Shown piece after piece: positions 16,011-25,812 of a DNA stretch of 34,668 nucleotides. Numbering within the stretch: the stretch's first letter is position 1; every line of letters starts with the position of its first letter. Location: positions 1 through 34,668 of the forward strand of contig DAOWIY010000020.1 of the NCBI GenBank assembly GCA_030640665.1, read 5' to 3'. The notes below the pieces were generated by a model. That model was not told where the DNA came from. It worked only from the letters and a program-made list of their open reading frames with translations, and did not search any database. The DNA is from Clostridia bacterium (lineage in GTDB: Bacteria > Aerophobota > Aerophobia > Aerophobales > AE-B3A). Both the position numbers and the translations under genes were made by a program.

Positions 16011-17658
16011 TTAGTATTGCCCCTTCGCTGGCAGGGCCTACGAGCTCGCTGTAGCGAGCTAAATAGCCTTCTTTTACTTTAGGAGAAGGTCTCCTCCAAT
16101 TCCTTTTTCTTTCGTTAAGTACCTCTTTTGATAAGTTTACCTCTAGTTTTCTCTCTGGAATGTCAATGAGAATCTCATCTCCATCTTTTAAGAGAGCAAT
16201 CGGGCCTCCTACTGCTCCCTCAGGACAAATATGGCCGATGCAAGGACCTCTTGTTCCTCCTGAAAATCGTCCATCGGTAAGCAAAGCTACTGACTCGGAT
16301 AATCCCATTCCTACCAGTGCTGCGGTAGGGGAGAGCATTTCTCTCATTCCGGGTCCTCCCCTGGGTCCCTCGTAGCGAATAACGATAACCTCGCCTTCTT
16401 TTATTTTCTTTTCATAAATAGCTTTAATCGTCTCCTCTTCGCTATTAAAAATCCGAGCCTTTCCTTCGAACTTTTTCACTTTATCGCTCACAGCAGATTG
16501 CTTTACTACCGCTCCCTGGGGAGCCAAAGAACCAGTGAGTATAGCTAGGCCTCCTTCTTTATGATAGGGATTATCCAGACTTCTGATTATTTCTACATCG
16601 AAGACCTTTCCTTCTCGGGCAATTTCTTTTATGGATTTGCCAGATACAGTAGGACGGTGGGCAAGAAAGTTTTCCAGTCTATTTAATAGAGCAGGGATTC
16701 CTCCAGCCCACTCCAGGTCTTCCATAAAATAATCTCCCCCCGGCCGAAGATTAACCAGGTGAGGTGTTTTTTTGCCTATTTCATCAAATCTATCAAGGGA
16801 GAGTTTAACTCCAGCCTCATAGGCGATGGCTAAAAGGTGAAGAACGGTATTGCTCGATCCTCCAAAGGCCATATCCACTCGAATGGCATCCTCAAAAGCC
16901 TGCCTTGTCATTATTTCCCTGGGAAGGAGATTTTCTTTGATTAGTTCCGGGATTCTTTCTCCACTTTCGTAAGCAATTCTTTTTTTCTTGGCGGAAATGG
17001 CTAAAGCACATCCTGATTGGGGAAGGCTCATTCCCAGAACTTCGGTAAGACAATCCATTGTATTAGCTGTATATAAGCCCTGGCATGAGCCCATCCCAGG
17101 ACAGGCTTCTTCTTCTAGGCATCGAAGTTCTTCCTTATTTATTTCTCCTTTTTTAAATCTACCCACAGCTTCATAGGCATCTCTTACATAGGAAAGCCTT
17201 CTTCCCCTTAATCTGCCTGAGAGCATGGGGCCGGCAGTAACTACAATGGTGGGAATGTTAATGCGGGCGGCGGCCATAAGGGCACCCGGTGTTATCTTGT
17301 CGCAATTAGTGAGAAGGATAAGGCCATCAAGAGAGTGGGCCTCGGCTACAGCCTCAATAGAATCAGCTATAAGCTCCCGCGAGGGAAGAGAATACTTCAT
17401 TCCAGAGTGCCCCATAGCAATTCCATCACATATAGCAGGGATACCAAAGATAAAAGGATAACCACCTCCTGCCTCTACTCCTCTTTCTATAAATCTCTCT
17501 AACTCACGCATTCCTACATGGCCGGGAACTATTTCACTGAAACTGGAGGCAACTCCTACAAAGGGTTTGTTTAAAGCTCTTTTTGTTATTCCTGTACCGT
17601 AAAGCAGGGCTCTGTGAGGAGTCCGCTCCACTCCCTTTTTTATAAGATCACTGCGCAA
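15982..17658 (-). CDS. ilvD: Dihydroxy-acid dehydratase
   Basis: [53 protein letters not shown]. The C-terminal KSSLVARRS tail and stop codon are encoded by the repeat element. Confidence 0.95.
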   Translation of the reverse strand: MRSDLIKKGVERTPHRALLYGTGITKRALNKPFVGVASSFSEIVPGHVGMRELERFIERGVEAGGGYPFIFGIPAICDGIAMGHSGMKYSLPSRELIADSIEAVAEAHSLDGLILLTNCDKITPGALMAAARINIPTIVVTAGPMLSGRLRGRRLSYVRDAYEAVGRFKKGEINKEELRCLEEEACPGMGSCQGLYTANTMDCLTEVLGMSLPQSGCALAISAKKKRIAYESGERIPELIKENLLPREIMTRQAFEDAIRVDMAFGGSSNTVLHLLAIAYEAGVKLSLDRFDEIGKKTPHLVNLRPGGDYFMEDLEWAGGIPALLNRLENFLAHRPTVSGKSIKEIAREGKVFDVEIIRSLDNPYHKEGGLAILTGSLAPQGAVVKQSAVSDKVKKFEGKARIFNSEEETIKAIYEKKIKEGEVIVIRYEGPRGGPGMREMLSPTAALVGMGLSESVALLTDGRFSGGTRGPCIGHICPEGAVGGPIALLKDGDEILIDIPERKLEVNLSKEVLNERKRNWRRPSPKVKEGYLARYSELVGPASEGAILKSSLVARRS

Positions 17659-17670
17659 TTCTTACTCCTT

Positions 17671-17850
17671 GAACTAGCGTTTAGCGTATAGTTTTTCCAG
17701 CTGTAAACAATAAGGGGTAAGCGGTAATCTTCTTTTTTCACGAAGTACGATGTACGAAGTACGATGTACGAATTTATGTGCTCGGGTCGGCTTCGAATCC
17801 CCTTTTCTCTCTTGCTATTCACTATTCACTAAATACTAACGACTATTTTT
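17671..17850. repeat. Composite of four heptamer arrays filling the ilvD/tRNA-Ala intergenic region
   Basis: GAACTAG CGTTTAG CGTATAG (17671-17691); GTAAACA ATAAGGG GTAAGCG GTAATCT (17703-17730); ACGAAGT ACGATGT ACGAAGT ACGATGT ACGAATT (17740-17774); GCTATTC ACTATTC ACTAAAT ACTAACG ACTATTT (17814-17848). Confidence 0.85.
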
Positions 17851-17926
17851 TGGTGGAGGCAGGGGGATTCGAACCCCCGACCTCGTCCACGCCAAGGACG
17901 CGCTCTCCCAACTGAGCTATGCCCCC
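17851..17926 (-). tRNA. tRNA-Ala (GGC), CCA encoded
   Basis: Reverse complement GGGGGCATAGCTCAGTTGGGAGAGCGCGTCCTTGGCGTGGACGAGGTCGGGGGTTCGAATCCCCCTGCCTCCACCA. Confidence 0.95.
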
Positions 17927-17927
17927 A

Positions 17928-18266
17928 TCACTTTATTATCTTTTTGGCATCAGCCCATAATCTCTCCAATTGGTAAAAATTCCTTCCTCTTTTAGAAAAA
18001 ATATGGACTATTATTGAGCCAAAATCTAAAAGAACCCAACAGTCATTTGTCAAATTCCTTGGGTTAAACTGTTTTATTCCTTTTTTTTTGAGTTCTCTCT
18101 CTATAGCTTGAGCAATACTTCGCATATGGGGAGAAGATTCTCCACTGCAGATAATAAAATAATCAGCTATTGTCGAAATTTCTTTTAAATTTAAAAGCAG
18201 TATATCCTTTGCTTTTTTGCTCTCCACTATTTTGACAGTGGCTCGAGCTAGTTTCTGGGAGGTCAA
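17928..18266 (-). CDS. rsfS: Ribosomal silencing factor RsfS
   Basis: [39 protein letters not shown] and [11 protein letters not shown] motifs. Confidence 0.93.
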   Translation of the reverse strand: MTSQKLARATVKIVESKKAKDILLLNLKEISTIADYFIICSGESSPHMRSIAQAIERELKKKGIKQFNPRNLTNDCWVLLDFGSIIVHIFSKRGRNFYQLERLWADAKKIIK

Positions 18267-18440
18267 ATTTTCTTTCTCCTCAATCTACATAGTTTTCTCC
18301 GGAATTGCTTATCCCAAAATTTACCTAGATTCGGTAAACTCCTCTGGAGCATCTTGTATCCAGTAATTAGTTAATTTCCCCTCATCTTAATCCCCCCCCA
18401 AGGGGAGAGGAGATTTTTTTACGATATACTATATACGGTT

Positions 18441-19046
18441 TTACCACCTATAGAGATTATACTTATGAATATATTTTTCCACTACTTCTGGTAGAAGATA
18501 TTTAATGGTTTGTCCCTTCTTTATTCTTTTTCTGATCTCTGTGGAGGAGATGGCCAGAGCAGGAACTTCTACCAGGAAGGTATATTTTTGAAAACGGAGG
18601 TCTATCTTTTTTATGTTTAATTTATATCCTGGTCTGGAAGCAGCGATAAACTTTGCCATCTGTGGTAGGTCATCTGTTTTATGCCAGGCAGAGATTTCAG
18701 CTATAGCATCGGCTCCGGTGATAAAGTAGCATTCTGTTTCCTCTCCGTAAATCTGCTTCAATTGTGCAATAGTGTCCCGAGTGTAAGATTCGCCTTGCCG
18801 TTCTATCTCTATGGAAGAGACTGAGAAGTGCTCATTACTAGCTGTGGCTAGAACTGTCATCATCCAACGATGCTCCGGTAAGGCAATTTCGTCATTACCT
18901 TTATGGGGAGGTTTGCCAGAGGGGACAAAAAGCACCTCATCTAGCTTAAATTTATCCCGGATAAACTCTGCTGCCACTAGATGTCCCTGATGAATAGGAT
19001 TGAAGGTTCCTCCCATAATACCCAATTTGAGAGGTGATTTGCTCAT
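18441..19046 (-). CDS. nadD: Nicotinate-nucleotide adenylyltransferase
   Basis: LGIMGGTFNPIHQGHLVAAEF and ISSTEIRKRI motifs. Confidence 0.96.
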   Translation of the reverse strand: MSKSPLKLGIMGGTFNPIHQGHLVAAEFIRDKFKLDEVLFVPSGKPPHKGNDEIALPEHRWMMTVLATASNEHFSVSSIEIERQGESYTRDTIAQLKQIYGEETECYFITGADAIAEISAWHKTDDLPQMAKFIAASRPGYKLNIKKIDLRFQKYTFLVEVPALAISSTEIRKRIKKGQTIKYLLPEVVEKYIHKYNLYRW

Positions 19047-20569
19047 CTTGCATACTCTATAGCTCGAAGTTCTCTGATTACCGTTATCTTGATTTGTCCG
19101 GGGTATTTTAATTTTTTCTCAATTTTGTGAGCCAGTTCTCGGGAGAGTTCTGCAGTTGCTTCGTCTGAAACCTCTTGCGGGTGCACCATAATACGTAGTT
19201 CTCTGCCGGCTTGAATAGCATAAGCTTTTTCTACTTTCTCGAAAGAGTCAGCTATTTCTTCTAAATCCTCAATTCGTTTAAGATAAGCTTCTAGAACCTC
19301 TTTTCTTGCACCGGGACGAGCAGCTGATATAGCATCCGAGATTTGGACTAAGACAGCTAAAGTGGTTTCCGCTACTTGATCTTCATGATGAGCGGCAATA
19401 GCATGGACAATATTAGGTGATTCCCCATATCGTTCAGCAAGATTAGCTCCGATTAAGGCATGAGGGCCTTCCATCTCCCGATCGACAGCTTTTCCAATAT
19501 CGTGAAGAAGTCCTGCTCTTTTTGCCTGGACATAATCTGCCTTAATCTCAGCGGCTATAATACCAGCTATATAAGAAACTTCTTTTGAATGTTGCAGCAC
19601 ATTCTGTCCATAACTGGTGCGAAATTTTAATCTTCCTAAAAGATTGGTTAGCTCAGAGGGTAAATCAGAGATTCCCATATCAAAGGCTACCCGCTGACCC
19701 TCCTCCTTTATCATCTCCTCTATATCCTTTTTGGTTTTTTCCACTATTTCTTCAATTCTAGCTGGGTGTATTCGAGTATCGGCAACAAGTCGTTCTAAAC
19801 TGACTTCCGCAATCTTTCTCCTTAAAGGGTCAAAACAGGAGATTACTACTGTCTCTGGAGTGTCATCCACGATTAGATCTACTCCTGTGAGAGCTTCGAA
19901 GGCTCTTATGTTTCTTCCCTCTCTTCCTATAACCCTTCCTTTCATCTCATCATTGGGCAAGGAAAGAGTGGAGACGACTGAGTTACTTGCCTCATCCACA
20001 GCACAGCGCTGAATGGCTGTAGCCAGGATTTTTCTTGCTTTTTTATTAGCTGTCTCTCTAGCTTCTTTTTCTACTTGTTGAATAATCTGAGCAGCCTCAT
20101 TTTTTACTTCCTTTTTTATAGTTTCCAGCAGAGTTTTTTTTGCTTCCTCAGCAGAAAGACCAGAGGCTCTTTCTAGTTCTTTCCTCCATTTAATCTCCAG
20201 CTCTTTTGTCTTTTCTTTATCTTTTTTTAACTCTTCTTCTTTAGAAAAAATACTTTTCTTTTTCTTTTCTAATTCTTGTAAACGATGATCTAGAACCTCC
20301 TCTCTCTCTATTAACCTTCTTGATAGTTTATGGAGTTCATCAGTCTTTTCCTTGGTTTCTTGTTCAAAAGCTGCTCTTACTCGGTGAAGTTCCTCTTTTT
20401 TCTCTAGTTCAATCTCTCTTTTTCTGTTTTTGATCTCCCCTTCCACTTGAGATAATTTATCTTGAGCCCTATTTAATAGGGACCTCGTTCTCAGCCTGGT
20501 AAGAAGAGTGGTTATTACCCATCCTCCCATTACACCTACTAGCACATATATCAACATTAGATTAATCAT
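19043..20569 (-). CDS. rny: Ribonuclease Y
   Basis: N-terminal TM and coiled coil, KH motif GRVIGREGRNIRAFEALTGVDLIVDDTPE, HD motif LLHDIGKAVD. Confidence 0.97.
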   Translation of the reverse strand: MINLMLIYVLVGVMGGWVITTLLTRLRTRSLLNRAQDKLSQVEGEIKNRKREIELEKKEELHRVRAAFEQETKEKTDELHKLSRRLIEREEVLDHRLQELEKKKKSIFSKEEELKKDKEKTKELEIKWRKELERASGLSAEEAKKTLLETIKKEVKNEAAQIIQQVEKEARETANKKARKILATAIQRCAVDEASNSVVSTLSLPNDEMKGRVIGREGRNIRAFEALTGVDLIVDDTPETVVISCFDPLRRKIAEVSLERLVADTRIHPARIEEIVEKTKKDIEEMIKEEGQRVAFDMGISDLPSELTNLLGRLKFRTSYGQNVLQHSKEVSYIAGIIAAEIKADYVQAKRAGLLHDIGKAVDREMEGPHALIGANLAERYGESPNIVHAIAAHHEDQVAETTLAVLVQISDAISAARPGARKEVLEAYLKRIEDLEEIADSFEKVEKAYAIQAGRELRIMVHPQEVSDEATAELSRELAHKIEKKLKYPGQIKITVIRELRAIEYAR

Positions 20570-20632
20570 GGTAATTACTCCCCTCTTAATCTATTTTCAA
20601 AGATCTAAAACCTAACTCGATGTTATTATCTA

Positions 20633-20664
20633 TAGTAACATACATCTCGTGACGTATGTTACTA
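20633..20664. promoter_or_regulatory. Perfect 11-bp inverted repeat in a divergent intergenic region
   Basis: TAGTAACATAC (20633-20643) and GTATGTTACTA (20654-20664), separated by ATCTCGTGAC. Confidence 0.6.
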
Positions 20665-20745
20665 TCAAACATACATTTTTTGAATTCTTTTGTCAAGAAA
20701 TGCCTCAGAAGAAAAAGGGGAAAAGGGTGAGCAAAAAGGCCCCTC

Positions 20746-20773
20746 TTGTCAAACAACGGTGAGGTGCTATAAT
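20746..20773 (+). promoter_or_regulatory. Putative sigma70 promoter TTGTCA-N16-TATAAT
   Basis: TTGTCA at 20746-20751, TATAAT at 20768-20773, ATG at 20781. Confidence 0.6.
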
Positions 20774-20780
20774 TCGTATA

Positions 20781-21704
20781 ATGAAGATGGAGTTAAGTTA
20801 TCCCAGCTATCTAAAATTATACGAGGAGGGAGAGCTAGAAAAGCGGGTAGAAGAGGCCTATGAGCTGCTCGGCAGATGTAATATCTGTCCACGTAAATGT
20901 GGTGTAAATCGAATAAAAGGAGAGAAGGGATTCTGTAAAGCAGGCAAAGAACCTATGGTTTCTAGTTTTCATTCTCACTTTGGGGAAGAGCCACCCATAT
21001 CTGGTTATCGAGGTTCTGGAACTATCTTTTTTACCCATTGTAATTTGAGGTGTCTGTTTTGTCAGAATTACCCCATTTCTCATCTGGGAAATGGAAATCA
21101 AATTTCTCCTTCACAGCTTTCTCAAATGATGCTTAGCTTGCAAAAAAGAGGATGTCATAACATAAACTTAGTTACTCCTACCCATTTTACACCTCAAGTT
21201 CTCTCTGGCCTTTTTCTGGCTATCAAAAAAGGTTTAAATATACCCTTAGTCTATAACTGTGGTGGTTATGAGAGGGTGGAAACTTTGAGGCTTCTGGAGG
21301 GTATAGTAGATATTTATATGCCAGATATGAAATATGGAGAGGAAGAAAAGAGCAAGAAATTCTCTTCTGCTTCTGATTATTTTGAAGTAGCAAAAAAAGC
21401 AATTAAGGAAATGTATCGACAGGTGGGAAATCTTGAGTTAAATAGGAAAGGAATTGCTCAAAGAGGTCTTTTGGTGAGACACTTGATTTTACCCAATGAA
21501 GGAGGGGGGACAAGAAAGGTGTTTAGTTTTTTAAGAGAGGAGATTTCCCCTGCTGTCTATCTTAGCATTATGAGTCAATACTTTCCTGCTTATAAAGCGC
21601 AAGAATTTAAAGGATTAAATAGAAAGGTCACCCGGGAAGAATACGAGGAGGCTCTTCATATTGCTAGCGAGTTAGGTCTAGAAAGAGGGTGGCGACAGAA
21701 CTAA
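20781..21704 (+). CDS. Radical SAM protein, PflX/PflA-like
   Basis: CNICPRKCGVNR, GFCKAG, FTHCNLRCLFCQNYPIS (CxxxCxxC) motifs. Confidence 0.9.
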   Translation: MKMELSYPSYLKLYEEGELEKRVEEAYELLGRCNICPRKCGVNRIKGEKGFCKAGKEPMVSSFHSHFGEEPPISGYRGSGTIFFTHCNLRCLFCQNYPISHLGNGNQISPSQLSQMMLSLQKRGCHNINLVTPTHFTPQVLSGLFLAIKKGLNIPLVYNCGGYERVETLRLLEGIVDIYMPDMKYGEEEKSKKFSSASDYFEVAKKAIKEMYRQVGNLELNRKGIAQRGLLVRHLILPNEGGGTRKVFSFLREEISPAVYLSIMSQYFPAYKAQEFKGLNRKVTREEYEEALHIASELGLERGWRQN

Positions 21705-21759
21705 AAGCTAGATAAGGAGGTTAATTATTAATCGTTCTAAACTCATATCTTGTCTAAAT

Positions 21760-23475
21760 GTGGTTATGGTGGGGGTGGTTCTTTTAGCTATTTTTTCTCT
21801 TGTCTTGAAGTATGGGTTTTATTTATCAAATGAGACTAAGGCCCTGCTCTATCAGCTGTATATATTTATAGCAGGAATATTTGTGGCCGAATTTTTTCTT
21901 AAGTTGGCCCTATCTCGGGAGAGGAAAATTTTTTTAAAAGGCAATCGAATAGATTTTTTCCTCGTTCTCTTTTTCCTCTTTTTTATTTTATCCCTCAGAG
22001 GAATGTTTGCTTTGCCTGAACTTTCTCATTTTCGGCAAAGAATAGGTGTTTCCTCCTGGACTGAGAGTTCTGTTGTAATTTGTCAGATTTATATTGTTGC
22101 CTTTCTTCTTTTAAGATTGCCCCAGCTTAATAAAATAATAGCTATCTTGCGAATAAAGCCCCCATTGGTAGTTATTTTAACCTTTGTCAGCATTATTGCT
22201 CTAGGAACTCTATTACTTCTTCTTCCTCGCTCTACCATACCAGGCGAGGAGACTACCTTTATGGATGCTTTGTTTACAGCCACTTCAGCAACCTGTGTTA
22301 CTGGTCTTATTGTGGTGGATACGGGTGCTCATTTTTCTTTGTCAGGACAGTTAATTATTCTTTTTCTTATACAAATAGGAGGATTAGGATTGATGACCTT
22401 TACTTCCTTCTTTGCCTTGAGTTTAGGCAAAGGGTTCGGAGTTAAGGATAGGGTTCTTCTTCGGGATATACTTAATTATAGAGACTTGGGTAGAATGGGA
22501 TCTTTAATTCTTTCCATCTTTGCTATTACCTTTATTATTGAAGCGATAGGAGCTCTTCTTCTCTATACCCAATTTCTCCCTTATCATGAAAATAGTTTAT
22601 CTTCTGCTTATTCAGCCATTTTTCATTCTGTTTCTGGTTTCTGTAATGCTGGTTTTTCGCTTTATTCAGATAGTTTTAGAAGGTATCAAGGCAATCTAGG
22701 AATTAATTTTATTATGAGTAGTTTAATAATTCTAGGGGGACTAGGGTTTATAGTGATAGTCAATCTCTTGCGCTGCGGATACGCTCGTCTTAAGGGCAAA
22801 AAGGAGTTTTTGTTTCTTCAGAGCAAATTAGTTCTCTTGGTTTCTTTTCTTTTGATTGGTGCAGGAATGAGTCTTATTCTTCTAGGAGAAGGAGGGGGAG
22901 TATTAAAGACTTTTTCTTTAAAAGAGAAATTATTAGGGGCTTATTTTCAGTCAATAACAGCAAGGACAGCTGGATTTAATACATTAAATATAGGAAACTT
23001 AAGCATTTTTTCTGCTTTCCTTCTTATTGTTTTTATGTTCATAGGAGCTTCTCCTGGTTCTACAGGAGGAGGTGTTAAAACAAGTACCTTTGCTACTTTA
23101 TTTTTTACCGTTAAATCTATGGTTCAAGGAAAGAGCAGAGTGGAAGTCTTCAGCCGTACTATTCCTCGGTTAATAGTCTATCAGGCTTTATCTGTGGCTA
23201 TTCTTGCTTTGGGATGGATTGCTTTCTCTACTTTATTTCTTACTCTTACTGAACATGCTTCTTTTATGGATATTTTGTTTGAAGACCTCTCTGCTTTTGG
23301 AACGGTAGGATTATCCAGGGGACTTACCCCTCATTTGACGGTGGCGGGGCGAATTATTATTCTTCTAACTATGTTGATAGGAAGGATTGGACCTCTAACT
23401 TTAGCCTTAACTATAGGAGGAAGGAGAGTTAGTGAACTTTATGAATATCCTGAGGAAAGAGTAATGATTGGGTAA
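21760..23475 (+). CDS. trkH: TrkH/KtrB-family potassium transporter
   Basis: Multi-TM protein with TATSATCVTGLIVVDTG, SVSGFCNAGFSLYSD and SPGSTGGGVKTST selectivity-filter segments. The start may lie further upstream (see findings). Confidence 0.92.
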   Translation: MVMVGVVLLAIFSLVLKYGFYLSNETKALLYQLYIFIAGIFVAEFFLKLALSRERKIFLKGNRIDFFLVLFFLFFILSLRGMFALPELSHFRQRIGVSSWTESSVVICQIYIVAFLLLRLPQLNKIIAILRIKPPLVVILTFVSIIALGTLLLLLPRSTIPGEETTFMDALFTATSATCVTGLIVVDTGAHFSLSGQLIILFLIQIGGLGLMTFTSFFALSLGKGFGVKDRVLLRDILNYRDLGRMGSLILSIFAITFIIEAIGALLLYTQFLPYHENSLSSAYSAIFHSVSGFCNAGFSLYSDSFRRYQGNLGINFIMSSLIILGGLGFIVIVNLLRCGYARLKGKKEFLFLQSKLVLLVSFLLIGAGMSLILLGEGGGVLKTFSLKEKLLGAYFQSITARTAGFNTLNIGNLSIFSAFLLIVFMFIGASPGSTGGGVKTSTFATLFFTVKSMVQGKSRVEVFSRTIPRLIVYQALSVAILALGWIAFSTLFLTLTEHASFMDILFEDLSAFGTVGLSRGLTPHLTVAGRIIILLTMLIGRIGPLTLALTIGGRRVSELYEYPEERVMIG

Positions 23476-23486
23476 AGGGGGAAAAA

Positions 23487-24170
23487 ATGCGTAAATTTGC
23501 TGTTATAGGATTGGGTGGATTTGGCGGCACGGTTGCACAAAGTTTGGCAGAAAGAGGAGCAGAAGTAATTGCTGTAGATAAAGATAGTAGCTTAGTGGAT
23601 AAATTTGCCCAAATAGTGACCCTAGCAGTTAAGTTGGATTCTACAGATGAAGAGGCCCTGAAGGCTCAGGGAATAAATGAGGTAGATGTAGCTATAGTGA
23701 GTATAACAGATTTTGAGACTTCGGTACTGACTACAGCTCTGCTCAAACGATTAGGAGTACCCATAGTCATTACCAGAGCTTCTCAATCTCCTTCTCGTAT
23801 TGAGGAGCGAATATTGGATCTTGTAGGAGCGGATAGGGTGATTTTGCCGGAAGTGGAGATGGGTAAAAGGATAGCTAAAAACCTTTTAGTTTCCAATATT
23901 CTAGACTATCTGCCTATTTCTGAGAAATATAGTGCTGCTGAAATTCGAGCTCCCAAGTCTTTCTGGGGCAAAAAGATAGGCGATCTTAAAATTCGGGAAA
24001 GATATAAAGTGAACATATTAGAAATGAAGAAAATATCGGGAGAAGGAAAAGAAGAGCGGGTAGAGAAAGTAAGCTATCTTCCCCACCCCAATGATGTTAT
24101 TGGAAAAGGAGATATACTACTGGTGATTGGGGAGGAGAAAGACATCGAGCGTCTGTCAAAAGGAGAATAA
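23487..24170 (+). CDS. trkA: TrkA/KtrA-family potassium uptake regulator
   Basis: FAVIGLGGFGGTVAQSLAERGAEVIAVDKD Rossmann NAD-binding domain plus a TrkA-C domain. Confidence 0.93.
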   Translation: MRKFAVIGLGGFGGTVAQSLAERGAEVIAVDKDSSLVDKFAQIVTLAVKLDSTDEEALKAQGINEVDVAIVSITDFETSVLTTALLKRLGVPIVITRASQSPSRIEERILDLVGADRVILPEVEMGKRIAKNLLVSNILDYLPISEKYSAAEIRAPKSFWGKKIGDLKIRERYKVNILEMKKISGEGKEERVEKVSYLPHPNDVIGKGDILLVIGEEKDIERLSKGE

Positions 24171-24262
24171 ATTCGTTGCTCGTGAAGAAAAAAGCGGATG
24201 ATTAAAAGCTTTAGAGATTTGGAAATCGTGTTATGCTTCAAGCAGGAAAGGAGGGAGAAAAA

Positions 24263-24493
24263 ATGTGGGTTTTGGTGCTGCGGATAATGGCTTATTTTTT
24301 TGGGATAGTAGGGGGACTGAGTTTAGTAACTGGCGTAATATTGCGGGTAGCAAAGGGGCCGCAGGGATCTATTTTTTTTGAAATCCAGCCCAATGCTTAT
24401 CTGGGATTTTCGCAGGTTTGTTTATTGTTTGCCATTGCTTTGGGAATAGCAGCAATACTGGAAAGAAAAGAGGGAAAGAAAAAGAAAAAGTAA
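24263..24493 (+). CDS. Small membrane protein of unknown function
   Basis: Two predicted TM segments in MWVLVLRIMAYFFGIVGGLSLVTGVILRVA...CLLFAIALGIAAILE. Confidence 0.55.
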   Translation: MWVLVLRIMAYFFGIVGGLSLVTGVILRVAKGPQGSIFFEIQPNAYLGFSQVCLLFAIALGIAAILERKEGKKKKK

Positions 24494-24508
24494 CTAAATA
24501 CTAAATCA

Positions 24509-24595
24509 GCCGGGATGGCGGAAGTGGTAGACGCGCATGGTTGAGGGCCATGTGGACATTAGTCCATGGGGGTTCAAATCCCCCTCCCGGCACCA
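24509..24595 (+). tRNA. tRNA-Leu (GAG), CCA encoded
   Basis: GCCGGGATGGCGGAAGTGGTAGACGCGCATGGTTGAGGGCCATGTGG...GGTTCAAATCCCCCTCCCGGCACCA, with a long variable arm and anticodon loop TTGAGGG. Confidence 0.95.
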
Positions 24596-24599
24596 AATT

Positions 24600-24627
24600 C
24601 GTCGCTCGCTACTCGTTGCTCGTATCT
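24600..24627 (+). repeat. Heptamer array CGTCGCT CGCTACT CGTTGCT CGTATCT
   Basis: Begins 4 nt after the CCA of tRNA-Leu. A stub copy (CGTTGCT CGTGAAG) lies at 24174-24187 after the trkA stop. Confidence 0.85.
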
Positions 24628-24669
24628 CGTGAAAAAATTTCCTCTAACTTGCCTCTTATAGCTTAAAGC

Positions 24670-25812
24670 TTGCTTAAAAAGAAAATGAATAGAGATGCTA
24701 TTATTACCTCTGCGAAAAGAGTAACTATTAAAGTAGGTAGTAGTCTTCTACTAACCGAAGAAGGCGATCCTGACCTTTACTTCATGGAAGGATTAGCTGA
24801 GGATGTTGCTACCTTGATTAGGAAAGGCAAAGAGGTTATTCTAGTTAGTTCGGGGGCTATTGGTATGGGAAGGGAGGAGTTAGGAACAGAAATGGGGAGA
24901 AAATACAATACCATTTCTTCCAAGCAGGCTCTTGCCAGCATAGGACAAACTCGTTTGATGAATATGTACTATCAACTTTTTCAAAAATATAATCTTTCTG
25001 TTGGCCAAGTGCTTTTAAGTGGAGTTGATCTTTCCCATCGTTCTTCCTATCTAAACGCTCGCAATACTTTCTTTACTCTTCTTAGGCTTAAGACTATTCC
25101 CATTGTCAATGAGAATGATACTGTAGCTGTGGAAGAGATTAAGTTTGGTGATAATGATACCCTTTCCGCTTTAGTGGCTGGGTTAGTGAACGCAGATCTT
25201 TTAATAATCTTCTCAGACATAAAAGGTTTATATACTTCTGATCCGAGGAAAAATCCAGAGGCGCGATTAATTAAACAAGTAAGAGAGATAGACAAAGATA
25301 TAGAAGAGATAGCCTCTAGTACATCAGTAGAGGGAAGGATAGGGGGGATGCAGACTAAAATCAAGGCAGCTAAAATAGCTACTCGTTCCGGTATTCCAGT
25401 AGTTGTAGGCGGAAGAAAGAGAAGTTTTCTCAAAGAGGTTTTTGCGGGAAAGGAGGTGGGAACATTGTTCCTGCCTCAGAAGGGTAGTCTAGCTTCTCGT
25501 GAAAAGTGGATTGCCTACGGGCACTTTCTTGAGGGTGCGATTATAGTGGATGAGGGCGCAAAGGGGGCATTAGTCAAAGAAGGAGGAAGCCTTCTTCCTG
25601 CTGGTGTAGTTGGGGTGAAAGGTGAGTTTGAAGCTGGAGACTCCATAAGTTTATTAGACAAAGAAAGAAAAGAATTCGCTCGAGGCATAGCCTATTATTC
25701 CTCTCAAGATATAAAAAAGATAAAAGGAATGAAAAGCTCTTTTATTGAATCACAGTTAGGATATAAGTATCATGACGAAGTTGTCCATCGCGATAATTTG
25801 GTGATACTATAA
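24670..25812 (+). CDS. proB: Glutamate 5-kinase with PUA domain
   Basis: TIKVGSSLLL, SSGAIGMGREELG, NENDTVAVEEIKFGDNDTLSALVAGLVNADLLIIFSDIKGLYTSDPR. Confidence 0.96.
   Translation: MLKKKMNRDAIITSAKRVTIKVGSSLLLTEEGDPDLYFMEGLAEDVATLIRKGKEVILVSSGAIGMGREELGTEMGRKYNTISSKQALASIGQTRLMNMYYQLFQKYNLSVGQVLLSGVDLSHRSSYLNARNTFFTLLRLKTIPIVNENDTVAVEEIKFGDNDTLSALVAGLVNADLLIIFSDIKGLYTSDPRKNPEARLIKQVREIDKDIEEIASSTSVEGRIGGMQTKIKAAKIATRSGIPVVVGGRKRSFLKEVFAGKEVGTLFLPQKGSLASREKWIAYGHFLEGAIIVDEGAKGALVKEGGSLLPAGVVGVKGEFEAGDSISLLDKERKEFARGIAYYSSQDIKKIKGMKSSFIESQLGYKYHDEVVHRDNLVIL

Noticed and set aside
17640-17822. 60-aa ORF on the minus strand
   Set aside because: Entirely repeat-derived sequence.
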